This document shows positions 53,060 through 61,552 of a DNA stretch of 64,000 nucleotides, in pieces; within the stretch, counting starts at the first letter, position 1; every line of letters starts with the position of its first letter. The stretch covers positions 1-64,000 of the forward strand of contig DAOMFL010000006.1 in assembly GCA_035429805.1 (NCBI GenBank), read 5' to 3'. This DNA is from JALORV01 sp035429805 (GTDB taxonomy: Bacteria; Pseudomonadota; Gammaproteobacteria; Burkholderiales; Burkholderiaceae_F). A program made the translations under genes and the position numbers. The notes beneath the pieces were generated by a model that ran no database searches, was not told the origin of the DNA, and worked only from the letters and a program-made list of their open reading frames with translations.

Positions 53060-53808
53060 TTCAGTTCTCCTGCGAGTGAAAGCTTCGAACTGGTCGCGGA
53101 AGTTCCCAACAGAAACTCCGCGGTGGGCAAATCGGAACATATGCGACCGCTGTCTAGGCAAACCACGCGGGTCGCAAGCCGTCCGACCAGTTCGAGGGTA
53201 TGGCTGCTGAAGACGAGCGTCTGCCGTCGCCCAGCCGCGAATTGACTGACCAGCGTTTCGACTTCCCGGCGCGCGTCCGGGTCGATGCTTGAGGTGGGCT
53301 CATCGAGCAGCAGCACGTCCGTCGCTGAGACCCAGGCCCGCGCCAGCGCGACGCGCTGCTGTTGTCCGGCCGATAGCGACCGTGCGGTGCGCCGGGCCAG
53401 CGTGGCGAGTCCGACCCGCGCAAGCGCCTCGTTCGCCTGCTTGCAGGCGTCGCGCCAACGCGCGCCGCGCAGCCACAGGCCCAGGGCGACGTTGCTCTGT
53501 GCCGTCGCGCGCAGCATGTAGGGGCGCTGGAACAGCAGCATCTGTCGGGTCGTCGCGGGGCGCTGCACTGTCCCTTCGCTGGGCTCGATCAGCCCGTTCA
53601 GCACGCGCAGCAATGTCGTCTTGCCACTGCCGTTCGGCCCCACCAGTGCAACACGTTCGCCCGCGCGGATCGACACCTCTACGGACTCGAGTGCGCACGT
53701 CGATCCAAAGCGCACGCTGACCCTGTCGAGCTTGAACACGGTGCGCGCGGCAAGGTTCTCTTGCGCGGCAATCGGCGCTGCGCTCTCAAGATTGTCAGCC
53801 AGGTTCAT
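53056..53808 (-). CDS. tupC: Tungstate ABC transporter ATPase TupC
   Basis: 250 residues. Walker A GPNGSGKT (57-64), signature SLSAGQQQRVALARA, Walker B LLLDEPTSSID, and FSSHTLELV switch. No C-terminal molybdate-binding MOP domain as in ModC, consistent with tungstate use. Starts with a 4-base overlap with tupB. Confidence 0.9.
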   Translation of the reverse strand: MNLADNLESAAPIAAQENLAARTVFKLDRVSVRFGSTCALESVEVSIRAGERVALVGPNGSGKTTLLRVLNGLIEPSEGTVQRPATTRQMLLFQRPYMLRATAQSNVALGLWLRGARWRDACKQANEALARVGLATLARRTARSLSAGQQQRVALARAWVSATDVLLLDEPTSSIDPDARREVETLVSQFAAGRRQTLVFSSHTLELVGRLATRVVCLDSGRICSDLPTAEFLLGTSATSSKLSLAGELK

Positions 53809-54542
53809 GCAACCCCGACTCGCGCGACCTGCGAGGTCGCTCCGTCCAGCTGCTCACGCCAGTTGCGCAGCACCGCGATCAGCCCGTTCAATACCAGTAC
53901 CACCGCCAGAAGCACGATGCCAAGAGCGATCGCGAGTGGCAGATCGCCTTTGCTGGTTTCCAGTGCAATCGTTGTGGTCATCACCCGGGTGAAACCTTCG
54001 ATGTTGCCGCCCACGATCATGACCGCGCCGACCTCGGAAATCGCACGCCCGAACGCGGCGATCAGAACGGTCAGCAGCGCGTAGCGCTCGTCCCATGCCA
54101 GCAGGAGGCTGCGCATGACCGGCGCCGCGCCCAGCGACGTCAGCTGCTCGCCATGCCCGCGATCGGCGTCGACGACGGCCTGAAGCGTGAGTGCTGTGAC
54201 GATCGGCGCCACCAGGATCGTCTGTGCCAGCACCATCGCCTGGAAGGAAAACAGCCAGCCGAGAAAGCCGAGCGGACCGGAACGCGACAGCAATAGATAG
54301 ACGAGCAGGCCGACGACCACCGAAGGCAGCGCCAGCAGCGTGTTGAGAACCGCCAGAACGACTCCGCGGCCGACAAAGCGGGAGACGCCGAGCCAGGCGC
54401 CTGCGAATACACCGAGTCCGAACGCAATCAGACACGCAAGCGCGCTGACCGCGAGCGAACGCCCGACCACCGAGAGCAATGCCGGGTCCAGCGAGATGAG
54501 CAACCGGAGCGCAGAGGTGGTCGCCTGGGAAATGGTGTCCAT
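53805..54542 (-). CDS. tupB: Tungstate ABC transporter permease TupB
   Basis: About 245 residues, about 5-6 membrane helices, with the TupB/WtpB binding-protein-dependent permease pattern LTLQAVVDADRGHGEQLTSLGAAPVM and IAAFGRAISEVGAVMIVGGN. ATG 54542 is used; a TTG at 54563 would add 7 residues. First gene of tupBCA, divergent from the regulator gene 118 bases away. Confidence 0.88.
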   Translation of the reverse strand: MDTISQATTSALRLLISLDPALLSVVGRSLAVSALACLIAFGLGVFAGAWLGVSRFVGRGVVLAVLNTLLALPSVVVGLLVYLLLSRSGPLGFLGWLFSFQAMVLAQTILVAPIVTALTLQAVVDADRGHGEQLTSLGAAPVMRSLLLAWDERYALLTVLIAAFGRAISEVGAVMIVGGNIEGFTRVMTTTIALETSKGDLPLAIALGIVLLAVVLVLNGLIAVLRNWREQLDGATSQVARVGVA

Positions 54543-54660
54543 CGCAGAGAGGATCGTAGGCAAGCGTGTCGGAATTCAGGCGGCGCCGGGCGGGACGCCT
54601 TAGGCAAATTGCTGCATATGTGGCGGCAGCGACGGGCCGGCTTTGCGGCAAACTTGCGCA

Positions 54661-55782
54661 ATGCACAAGGTCGAACTGTCGTATGCGCTGGCGCGCGGAC
54701 GAGCGCCGGAGGCCTTGATTCGCAATCCGTTGATGGACCTGCTGGCAGCAGTGCGCGCTCAGGGCTCGATATCGAGCGCCGCGCGCGCTCTCGGCCAGTC
54801 CTATCGACACGTCTGGGGCGAACTCAAGCGCTGGGAACGCGAACTCGGACAGCCCTTGATAGTCTGGGAGCGGGGTCAACCGGCGCGCTTGACGGAATTT
54901 GCCGACAAGCTGCTCTGGGCAGAGCGGCAGGCGCAGGCGCGGCTGGCACCGCAGATCGCCGCGCTTCATGCCGATCTCGAGCGAGCTCTCGCGCTCGCAT
55001 TCGATACGTCGGCCAGTGTGCTCGTTATGCGCGCGAGTCACGACACGGCTCTGGCACTGCTCGGTGAACACTGCGTGCCGGCCCGCCTGCTCCTCGACAT
55101 TCGCTTTTCCGGCAGCGCGGATGCCCTGAAGGAGCTGAAGTCCGGGCGCTGCGCCATCGCGGGTTTCCACCTGCCTCCACGAACAGCACCCGACAGCCTG
55201 TTTGCCCGGACCTACAAGCCGCTGCTGCGCCCTGAGCATCACCAGCTGCTCGGGTTCGCGCGACGGGTCCAGGGCCTGGCCGTCGCTCGCGGCAATCCTC
55301 TCGAGCTGAACACGATCGCCGATGTGGCAGCGCGTCGCGCGCGATTCGTCAATCGACCGGTCGGAACCGGCACACGACTGCTGCTCGATGCGCTGTGCGA
55401 GCAGCAGGGCGTGGCATCGACTGCGCTCGTCGGGTACGACTACGAGGAGCCTTCGCACGCGGCGGTGGCACAGGCAGTGGCGGCAGGAACAGTGGACACC
55501 GGCCTGTGCATCGAGGCCGCGGCCCGCTCGCGTGATCTCGACTTCGTGCCGCTGCTATGGGAAGAGTACTTTCTGGTCTGCGACAAGGCGCTGCTGGCGC
55601 AGCCTGCGATCCGCGCGCTGCAGGCCGTGCTGCGCAGCGAATCGTGGCTCAAGCGAATAGCGACGCTCGTCGGCTACGCGCCGGCACGCAGCGGCGAAGC
55701 ACTGGCGTTGCGAAGCGTCCTGCCATGGTGGGAAGCGCGCGGCACCGCATCCGGACGCAGCCGCAGGAAAGGCGGACGCTGA
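54661..55782 (+). CDS. ModE-like HTH regulator with PBP-like sensor domain
   Basis: 373 residues: an N-terminal ModE-type winged HTH (NPLMDLLAAVRAQGSISSAARALGQSYRHVW) and a PBP-like C-terminal domain of the same kind as in the MoeA fusion, with RPVGTGTRLLLDAL. It should sense molybdate/tungstate or cofactor and control the divergent tupBCA operon. The start at 54661 is chosen because it opens the HTH region directly. Confidence 0.82.
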   Translation: MHKVELSYALARGRAPEALIRNPLMDLLAAVRAQGSISSAARALGQSYRHVWGELKRWERELGQPLIVWERGQPARLTEFADKLLWAERQAQARLAPQIAALHADLERALALAFDTSASVLVMRASHDTALALLGEHCVPARLLLDIRFSGSADALKELKSGRCAIAGFHLPPRTAPDSLFARTYKPLLRPEHHQLLGFARRVQGLAVARGNPLELNTIADVAARRARFVNRPVGTGTRLLLDALCEQQGVASTALVGYDYEEPSHAAVAQAVAAGTVDTGLCIEAAARSRDLDFVPLLWEEYFLVCDKALLAQPAIRALQAVLRSESWLKRIATLVGYAPARSGEALALRSVLPWWEARGTASGRSRRKGGR

Positions 55783-55804
55783 ACAAGACCGAACGTGCTT
55801 CAGC

Positions 55805-56386
55805 TCACGGCCGATCGTGCTGCGCCAGTTCGGCCCGGGTGTTGATGTTGGCGAAGGCGTCGGCCTCGTCGTCAAAGGCGACTTCGGCCACCTTCAGGTC
55901 GGCGTACCAACGGTCGATCTTGCGTTCACCGCGGGCCAGAAAATTGGCCAAATGGGATCGCACGCGGGCGCACACCAGCGCGAACACCGGATGCGGCTGG
56001 TCGCCGGTGCGTGCCACTGCGATGTCGGCGTCGACCGCACTGCGCGCCGTCGCCAGGCGTGCAACGAGGTCATGGGGCAGGAAGGGCGAATCGCACGGCA
56101 CGGTGACGATCAGCGGCGCATCGGTCGCGTGCAGGCCCGCATCCAGCCCGGCTAGTGGACCGGCAAAGCCGCCGATCCGGTCAGGCACAACGGGACAGCC
56201 GAACTCTGCATAGCGCTCGAGGTTCTGATTGGCATTGATCAGCACGCTGTGAACCTGCGGGCTCAGGCGTTCGATCACGTGCTGGATCAGCGGCCGACCC
56301 ATCAGCGGCTGCAGGCCCTTGTCCACGCCTCCCATGCGGCGTCCCTGCCCGCCGGCCAGCACCAGTCCGGAGATCTCAACCTTCAT
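55805..56386 (-). CDS. mobA: Molybdenum cofactor guanylyltransferase MobA
   Basis: 193 residues; N-terminal GTP-binding loop LVLAGGQGRRMGGVDKGL, typical of MobA, and VPDRIGGFAGPLAGLDAGL in the middle. Adds GMP to Moco to form the bis-MGD cofactor required by formate dehydrogenase. Overlaps fdhD by 4 bases. Confidence 0.92.
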   Translation of the reverse strand: MKVEISGLVLAGGQGRRMGGVDKGLQPLMGRPLIQHVIERLSPQVHSVLINANQNLERYAEFGCPVVPDRIGGFAGPLAGLDAGLHATDAPLIVTVPCDSPFLPHDLVARLATARSAVDADIAVARTGDQPHPVFALVCARVRSHLANFLARGERKIDRWYADLKVAEVAFDDEADAFANINTRAELAQHDRP

Positions 56387-57207
56387 CGCGCGCCAGACGC
56401 ATCGAAGCGATGGCGGCCGGTGAAAAGCAGGTAATGCCTGCGGGAGGCACGGCCGATCATCGTCAGGCCGACCTGGCTGGCGATGCGCCATCCCATTTCG
56501 GTCAGACCGGAACGTGACACAAGGAACGGAATGCCCATCTGCGCAGTCTTGATCACCATCTCGGACGTCAGCCGGCCCGTGGTGTAGAAGATCTTGTCCG
56601 CGCCGTCGATGTTGTCGAGCCACATGCGGCCTGCGATCGCATCGACCGCGTTGTGCCGCCCGACATCCTCCACGAACACCAGAACCTGGCTGTCGTCACC
56701 CGCGTTCGACGCCAGCGCGCAACCGTGCACTGCGCCGGCAGCGTTGTAGACCGTCTCGCGCTGGCGCACGGCCTCGAGCACGGCGAAGAGCGACGCTTCC
56801 GACAGGCGCACGTCGTCGCGCAGACGGATCGACTCGACTTCCTCCATCAGGTTGCCGAACATCGTGCCCTGTCCGCAGCCCGTGGTCACCGTCCGCTTCG
56901 CGAGCTTTTCTTCCAGAGACTTGACGCCGCGGCGCGTGGTGACGGCCACGGCCTCGGTTTCCCAGTCGACCTGCACCGCCGCGAGTTCGTCCAGTGACTT
57001 CACGAGGCGCTGATTGCGCAGATAGCCGATCGCCAGCGCTTCAGGCGCCTGCCCCAGCGTCATCAGCGTGACGACTTCGCACTTGTCGACGTAGAGCGTC
57101 AGTGGATGCTCGCCGGCGATCGGTGTCGGCACGAGCGCGCCACGCTCGTCGACCGCATCGACGGGAAAGATCAGCGGGCGGGACGCGTTGGTGAGCAACA
57201 GTTGCAT
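56383..57207 (-). CDS. fdhD: FdhD sulfurtransferase with single catalytic Cys
   Basis: 274 residues, FdhD/NarQ family, needed to pass sulfur to the formate dehydrogenase cofactor. Motifs: GYLRNQRLVKSLDEL, AVHGCALAS, FVEDVGRHNAVDAIAG and FYTTGRLTSEMVIK. Only one of the two usual Cys residues of the C-x-x-C loop is present: C111-G-Q-G114. The start at 57207 is at the family start. Confidence 0.92.
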   Translation of the reverse strand: MQLLLTNASRPLIFPVDAVDERGALVPTPIAGEHPLTLYVDKCEVVTLMTLGQAPEALAIGYLRNQRLVKSLDELAAVQVDWETEAVAVTTRRGVKSLEEKLAKRTVTTGCGQGTMFGNLMEEVESIRLRDDVRLSEASLFAVLEAVRQRETVYNAAGAVHGCALASNAGDDSQVLVFVEDVGRHNAVDAIAGRMWLDNIDGADKIFYTTGRLTSEMVIKTAQMGIPFLVSRSGLTEMGWRIASQVGLTMIGRASRRHYLLFTGRHRFDASGAR

Positions 57208-57336
57208 AGGCGGTCGGCTACCGGTCCTGTGCCGTTCGCGAGCACCGCACGGCAGGACGATTGGCACGCGAATGACCCTGATCGCGTATTACAGTTTCAG
57301 TTCGCGTGCTCAGGCAAGGATAAGCTTCACGGTGTC

Positions 57337-57837
57337 ATGGAAGATAGCATCGAAAGAACAGAGAACCCGCTGCGGCGTCCGGCAGCGGTCGTCACGGCGC
57401 GGCGCGTCGTCGACAATCCCTGGACATCCGAGATCTGGGTGCCGATCGCCGTCATCGAGCGCGAGGGCGCGCGCGCGGCTGGGCCGTTACTGCTCGAGCG
57501 TACGGCGGCCGGCGAGCAGTGGCTGCACCTGGGTTTCGAGGTCGAACTGAATCGCACTGAAGCGCACGGCTACTACCTGAACCTGACGACCGATCAGCCG
57601 GCTGCTTTTGTCGAGTGGGAACTCACCGAGTCGGGGTGCGTGCCGCGATGGGTCACGCTCAGCTACGACGAGGCTGCACGGCGGCTGGACGGCGGTGCCG
57701 AGGTCGAGGCCGTGCCGATGCCGGGCGATTGGCTGCCGTGGCTCGCGGCCTTCACGCAGCAGCATCTCGAGATTCCGGAGAAGAAGAAGCGCCGCCACGC
57801 GCCGGCCTCCTTTCTCGGCGCCAAGCGCGACAGCTGA
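57337..57837 (+). CDS. DUF3305 protein
   Basis: 166 residues with the DUF3305 pattern RRVVDNPWTSEIWVPIAVIE, HLGFEVELNRTEAHGYYLNLTTDQPAAFVEW and a C-terminal basic KKKRRHAP. Found only in formate dehydrogenase loci, role unknown. Start 57337 gives the family N-terminus. Confidence 0.82.
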   Translation: MEDSIERTENPLRRPAAVVTARRVVDNPWTSEIWVPIAVIEREGARAAGPLLLERTAAGEQWLHLGFEVELNRTEAHGYYLNLTTDQPAAFVEWELTESGCVPRWVTLSYDEAARRLDGGAEVEAVPMPGDWLPWLAAFTQQHLEIPEKKKRRHAPASFLGAKRDS

Positions 57838-57906
57838 TGCCGCTGTGCCGTTGTTACGTATCCGCCCTCCGACGCGCCCAGTGTGCGATCGAGGACGTTT
57901 GTGCAT

Positions 57907-58572
57907 ATGAGCACTGAACCGGAGTCATTCCTAGCGCGCTGGTCGCGACGAAAGCGGGAGGCCAAGCGCGTCGCCGATCGGCCAGAGGGCCCCGCCGGGC
58001 CGCAGATGCCGGCCACTCCTGCGGCCGCGCAGGCCGACACGGGCAAGCAGACCGCGAAGGAAGTCGTCCCAGACGGCGGCTCGCTGAGCCAATCCGCGCC
58101 ACCGACGGAGGCGCAGCTGCCTTCGATCGACTCCCTCGATGGACTTCGTTCCGACTATCAGGCGTTCTTCCAGCAGCCCGTCGCCGAAGACCTCCGGCGG
58201 GCGGCGCTGAAGAAGCTCTTTGCCGACCCGCACTTCAACCAGATGGACATGCTCGATGTGTACGTCGACGACTACACACAATTCGAGCCGCTTCCGGCCG
58301 CCATGCGGATGCGCATGCCGAGCGCGCGCGACTTCCTCCTCGATTCCGAGCGCGCCGCGCTCGAGGCGGCCGAGGCTAAAGAGGCCGGGACCGCCGAACG
58401 CGCAGACCCTGCTGCAGAGGCGAGCGACGGGTCGATGTCCGCGCCAACCCCAATACTGGGTGCAGAGTTCCCTGACGTATCGTCCGATGAGGGCGCGGCC
58501 AAGGCCGCGGACCTGTCTTCATCGCCCGCCGTTCCCCCCGGCAAGGCGCCGCCTGATTCCGCTTCCACCTGA
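57907..58572 (+). CDS. DUF3306 protein
   Basis: 221 residues: MSTEPESFLARWSRRKREAKR at the start (DUF3306), a disordered Pro/Ala/Glu-rich region and a helical core around LRRAALKKLFADPHFNQMDMLDVYVDDYTQ. Always adjacent to DUF3305 and formate dehydrogenase genes. Start 57907. Confidence 0.82.
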   Translation: MSTEPESFLARWSRRKREAKRVADRPEGPAGPQMPATPAAAQADTGKQTAKEVVPDGGSLSQSAPPTEAQLPSIDSLDGLRSDYQAFFQQPVAEDLRRAALKKLFADPHFNQMDMLDVYVDDYTQFEPLPAAMRMRMPSARDFLLDSERAALEAAEAKEAGTAERADPAAEASDGSMSAPTPILGAEFPDVSSDEGAAKAADLSSSPAVPPGKAPPDSAST

Positions 58573-58578
58573 GATCGA

Positions 58579-60651
58579 ATGGCCGGCAACGCGCTGAAGG
58601 TCTGCAACTGCAATCGCACGATGTCGCTCGACGGGGCGGCGCTCGGCCGCGCGCTTGGGCGCGAAGCGATTCCGATCTACACCGAACTGTGCCGCAAGGA
58701 AGTCGACGGCTTCACGGCGGCGCTGGGAGCTTCCAGTTGCACGGTCGCCTGCACGCAGGAAGCGCCACTGTTCACCGAACTCGCCGCCGGCGCGGGTGCG
58801 TCGACGGAACTGAAGTTCGTCAACATCCGCGAGGCGGCGGGGTGGTCCGCCGAAGGGGCTACGGCCACCGCGAAGATCGCCGCGTTGTTGGCGCTGGCCG
58901 ACCTGCCCGAGCCGCAGCCGGTTGCGGTGTCCTCGTACTCGTCAAAGGGCGAAGTGCTGATCATCGGGCCGGCCGAGGCCGCGATTGCCTGGGGCGAGCA
59001 GTTAGCCGAGAGTCTGTCGGTCAGCGTCCTGATCACGACCGCGCGCGGAGCGGAACTGCCAGCGATCCGTGGTTATCCGGTGTGGTCGGGGATGCCGCGA
59101 TCAGTGGAGGGCTATCTCGGCAAGTTCGAGGTCGAATGGGAGCAGATCAACCCGATCGACCTGGAAACGTGCACCCGGTGCAGTGCCTGCATCCGTGTGT
59201 GTCCGGAGCAGGCGATCGATCTGACTTATCAGATCGACCTGACGCGCTGCAAGTCGCACCGGGCCTGTGTCAAGGCGTGTGGCGCGATCGGCGCGATCGA
59301 CTTCGGCCGGGCGGCGTCGACGCGCAAGGAGCAGTTCGATCTGGTGTTCGACCTGTCGGCGCAGCCGCTCATGCGCATGCCAGAAAGGCCGTTCGGCTAC
59401 CTGGCGCCGGGCACGGATCCGCTCGAGCAGGCGCAGGCGGCGACGCGGCTGGTGCAGATGGTCGGCGAGTTCGAGAAGCCGCGCTACGTGCAGTACGAAG
59501 AGAAGCTCTGCGCGCACAGCCGCAATACCAAGACCGGCTGCACGCGCTGCCTCGACGTGTGCGCGACGGACGCCGTTCGCTCGCTCGGCGACAAGATCTG
59601 GGCGCATCCGTTCCTCTGCATGGGCTGCGGCGACTGCGCGACCACGTGCCCGACCGGCGCGTTGCGGTTTGCCTATCCCGGTGTCGCCGACATCGGCACG
59701 CGGCTGCGCAAGCTCTTGTCGGTGTATCGCGCCGCCGGCGGCAAGGACGCCGCGCTGCTGCTCCACAACGGCAGCAGCGGTCGCGCACTGATCTCACGGC
59801 TGGCGCGGGTCGGCAAGGGACTGCCGGCGCACGTGCTGCCGATCGAAGTGCACAGCGTGGCGACGATAGGCCTCGACGTCGTGCTAGGCGCCATTGCATT
59901 CGGCGCGAGCCAGGTCTACGCCCTGCTCGACGAGACCGGGGCCGACGAGCACGGCGCCCTGCTGGAACAGCAGGCGCGGCTGGCCGATGTGATCCTCAAT
60001 GGGCTCGGCTTCGGGGGCACGCACTGGCAGGTGCTGCGCGCCGAGGAGCCGGCCACCCTGGAGGCGGCCCTGTGGTCGTCCCGGCCCGCTGCGACCGTGT
60101 CCGAGCCGGCGGCGTTCCACCTGTCGAACCGCAAGCGCGAAACGCTCGACTTCGCGATCGATCACCTGGTCCGGCAGGCGTCGTCGCCGCCGGAGCAGAT
60201 CACGCTGCCCGCGGGTTCGCCGTTCGGCGCGCTCGCCATCGACGCGTCGCGCTGCACGCTGTGCAAGGCCTGTATCGGTGCCTGCCCTAGCTCGGCGCTG
60301 CAAGACACGGAGGATGCCCCGAAGCTGCGCTTCATCGAGCACAACTGCGTGCAATGCGGCCTGTGCGAGACGACCTGCCCCGAGAAAGCGATCAGCCTGG
60401 TGCCGCGCCTGCTGGTGACCCCGGCGGCGCGTCAGGCGGTCACGCTGCACGAGGCCGAACCGTTCCACTGCGTGCGGTGCGGGGCGCCGTTCGGTACGCG
60501 GCAGATGATCGACGTGATGACCGGCCGCCTGGGCGCGCATCCAATGTTCGCTGGAGCGGCGCTGCGCCGGATCCAGATGTGCGCCGACTGTCGCGTCATC
60601 GACATGATGGAAGCGAAGAACGAAATCTCGATCTTCGACGTAAAGCGATGA
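58579..60651 (+). CDS. Multi-[4Fe-4S] protein of the formate dehydrogenase locus
   Basis: 690 residues. Cys motifs for several [4Fe-4S] clusters are visible: C198/201/204/208, C224/230/234, C321/324/328, C347/350/353/357, C559/562/565/569 and C590/593/596/600, plus a C-terminal zinc-ribbon-like set (HCVRCG ... CADC). N-terminal KVCNCN may hold another. Ferredoxin-like electron transfer to or from the formate dehydrogenase is likely. It starts 6 bases after the DUF3306 gene. Confidence 0.85.
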   Translation: MAGNALKVCNCNRTMSLDGAALGRALGREAIPIYTELCRKEVDGFTAALGASSCTVACTQEAPLFTELAAGAGASTELKFVNIREAAGWSAEGATATAKIAALLALADLPEPQPVAVSSYSSKGEVLIIGPAEAAIAWGEQLAESLSVSVLITTARGAELPAIRGYPVWSGMPRSVEGYLGKFEVEWEQINPIDLETCTRCSACIRVCPEQAIDLTYQIDLTRCKSHRACVKACGAIGAIDFGRAASTRKEQFDLVFDLSAQPLMRMPERPFGYLAPGTDPLEQAQAATRLVQMVGEFEKPRYVQYEEKLCAHSRNTKTGCTRCLDVCATDAVRSLGDKIWAHPFLCMGCGDCATTCPTGALRFAYPGVADIGTRLRKLLSVYRAAGGKDAALLLHNGSSGRALISRLARVGKGLPAHVLPIEVHSVATIGLDVVLGAIAFGASQVYALLDETGADEHGALLEQQARLADVILNGLGFGGTHWQVLRAEEPATLEAALWSSRPAATVSEPAAFHLSNRKRETLDFAIDHLVRQASSPPEQITLPAGSPFGALAIDASRCTLCKACIGACPSSALQDTEDAPKLRFIEHNCVQCGLCETTCPEKAISLVPRLLVTPAARQAVTLHEAEPFHCVRCGAPFGTRQMIDVMTGRLGAHPMFAGAALRRIQMCADCRVIDMMEAKNEISIFDVKR

Positions 60652-61283
60652 GCGCGACCGGCGGCCCCGCGGCTTTGGCGCCCGAAGACGAAGGGCGGCT
60701 GCAGATCTATGCGCTGCTGGCGCGCCTGTTCGCCGCCGGGCCGGACGACGGCCTGCTCCGTGCCCTGTCGCAGTCGGCCGGGAGCATTGAAGGTGACGGC
60801 GAACTGGCGCTCGCGTGGAACGACCTGGCGCAGGCCGCGCACGTTACGTCGGTGAGGGATGCCGAGCTTGAATTCGACGCGACCTTTGTCGGCACCGGCA
60901 AGGCTCCTGTCAGTACCTACCTGTCGCACTATCACCCGGTTGCGCGCAAGGAAATGCTTCTGGTGGAGTTGCGCAATACGCTGGCCCAGTTCGGATTGGC
61001 CCGCACCGTGGCGTCGTTCGAACCCGAGGACAACCTGACGTCGATCTTGGAGGTCATGCGCCACCTCGTGGCCGCGGGCTCCGACGCGAAATCACTGCAG
61101 CGACAGCGGGATTTCTTTGCGCGCTTTCTGTTGCCGGGCTATCGCGGATTCTGTGATGCAGCGCACAAGGCGGAACTCAGCGCCTACTACGGCGCAGCCG
61201 TCCGATTGCTGGAAGCATTCGTGGAATCTGATCTGGCTCAATTCGAGATGGGCTTGTCCCCGCTAGGTGAAGTCGATCGTTGA
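60648..61283 (+). CDS. TorD/DmsD-family chaperone
   Basis: 211 residues, all-helical TorD/DmsD-like protein with FDATFVGTGKAPVSTYLSHYH and the Tat proof-reading pattern. Such chaperones bind the Tat signal of a molybdo/tungsto-enzyme, here probably the formate dehydrogenase alpha subunit. Its ATG overlaps the preceding stop by 4 bases. Confidence 0.85.
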   Translation: MSATGGPAALAPEDEGRLQIYALLARLFAAGPDDGLLRALSQSAGSIEGDGELALAWNDLAQAAHVTSVRDAELEFDATFVGTGKAPVSTYLSHYHPVARKEMLLVELRNTLAQFGLARTVASFEPEDNLTSILEVMRHLVAAGSDAKSLQRQRDFFARFLLPGYRGFCDAAHKAELSAYYGAAVRLLEAFVESDLAQFEMGLSPLGEVDR

Positions 61284-61340
61284 CTGCACGCCGAAAGCCG
61301 GAGGATGATGGCAGAGCCAAGGAGCAAGAAGGACCACCAA

Positions 61341-61538
61341 ATGAAAACCGAACAACCGAGCCGACGCGGCTTCTTCAAGGCCGTCGCAATTGGAGGCGCA
61401 ACCGCGGCCGCGGCCGCGGCCACCACGCTGGTCGGCGATCGCAAGATCGTGTCGACCGCGACGGGCGCCGCGCCAAAGCAGACCGGTTATCGCGAGACCG
61501 CGCACATCCGGCACTACTACCGCACCACCCAGGTTTAA
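61341..61538 (+). CDS. Short Tat-signal protein of formate dehydrogenase loci
   Basis: 65 residues: N-terminal SRRGFFKAVAIGGATAAAAAATT is a twin-arginine signal, then a short polar tail with RETAHIRHYYRTTQV. This is the formate dehydrogenase region Tat-target small protein family. The ATG at 61341 lies 7 bases after AAGGA; earlier in-frame ATGs lie directly on a GGAGG. Confidence 0.85.
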   Translation: MKTEQPSRRGFFKAVAIGGATAAAAAATTLVGDRKIVSTATGAAPKQTGYRETAHIRHYYRTTQV

Positions 61539-61552
61539 ACGGGAGACTCCCG

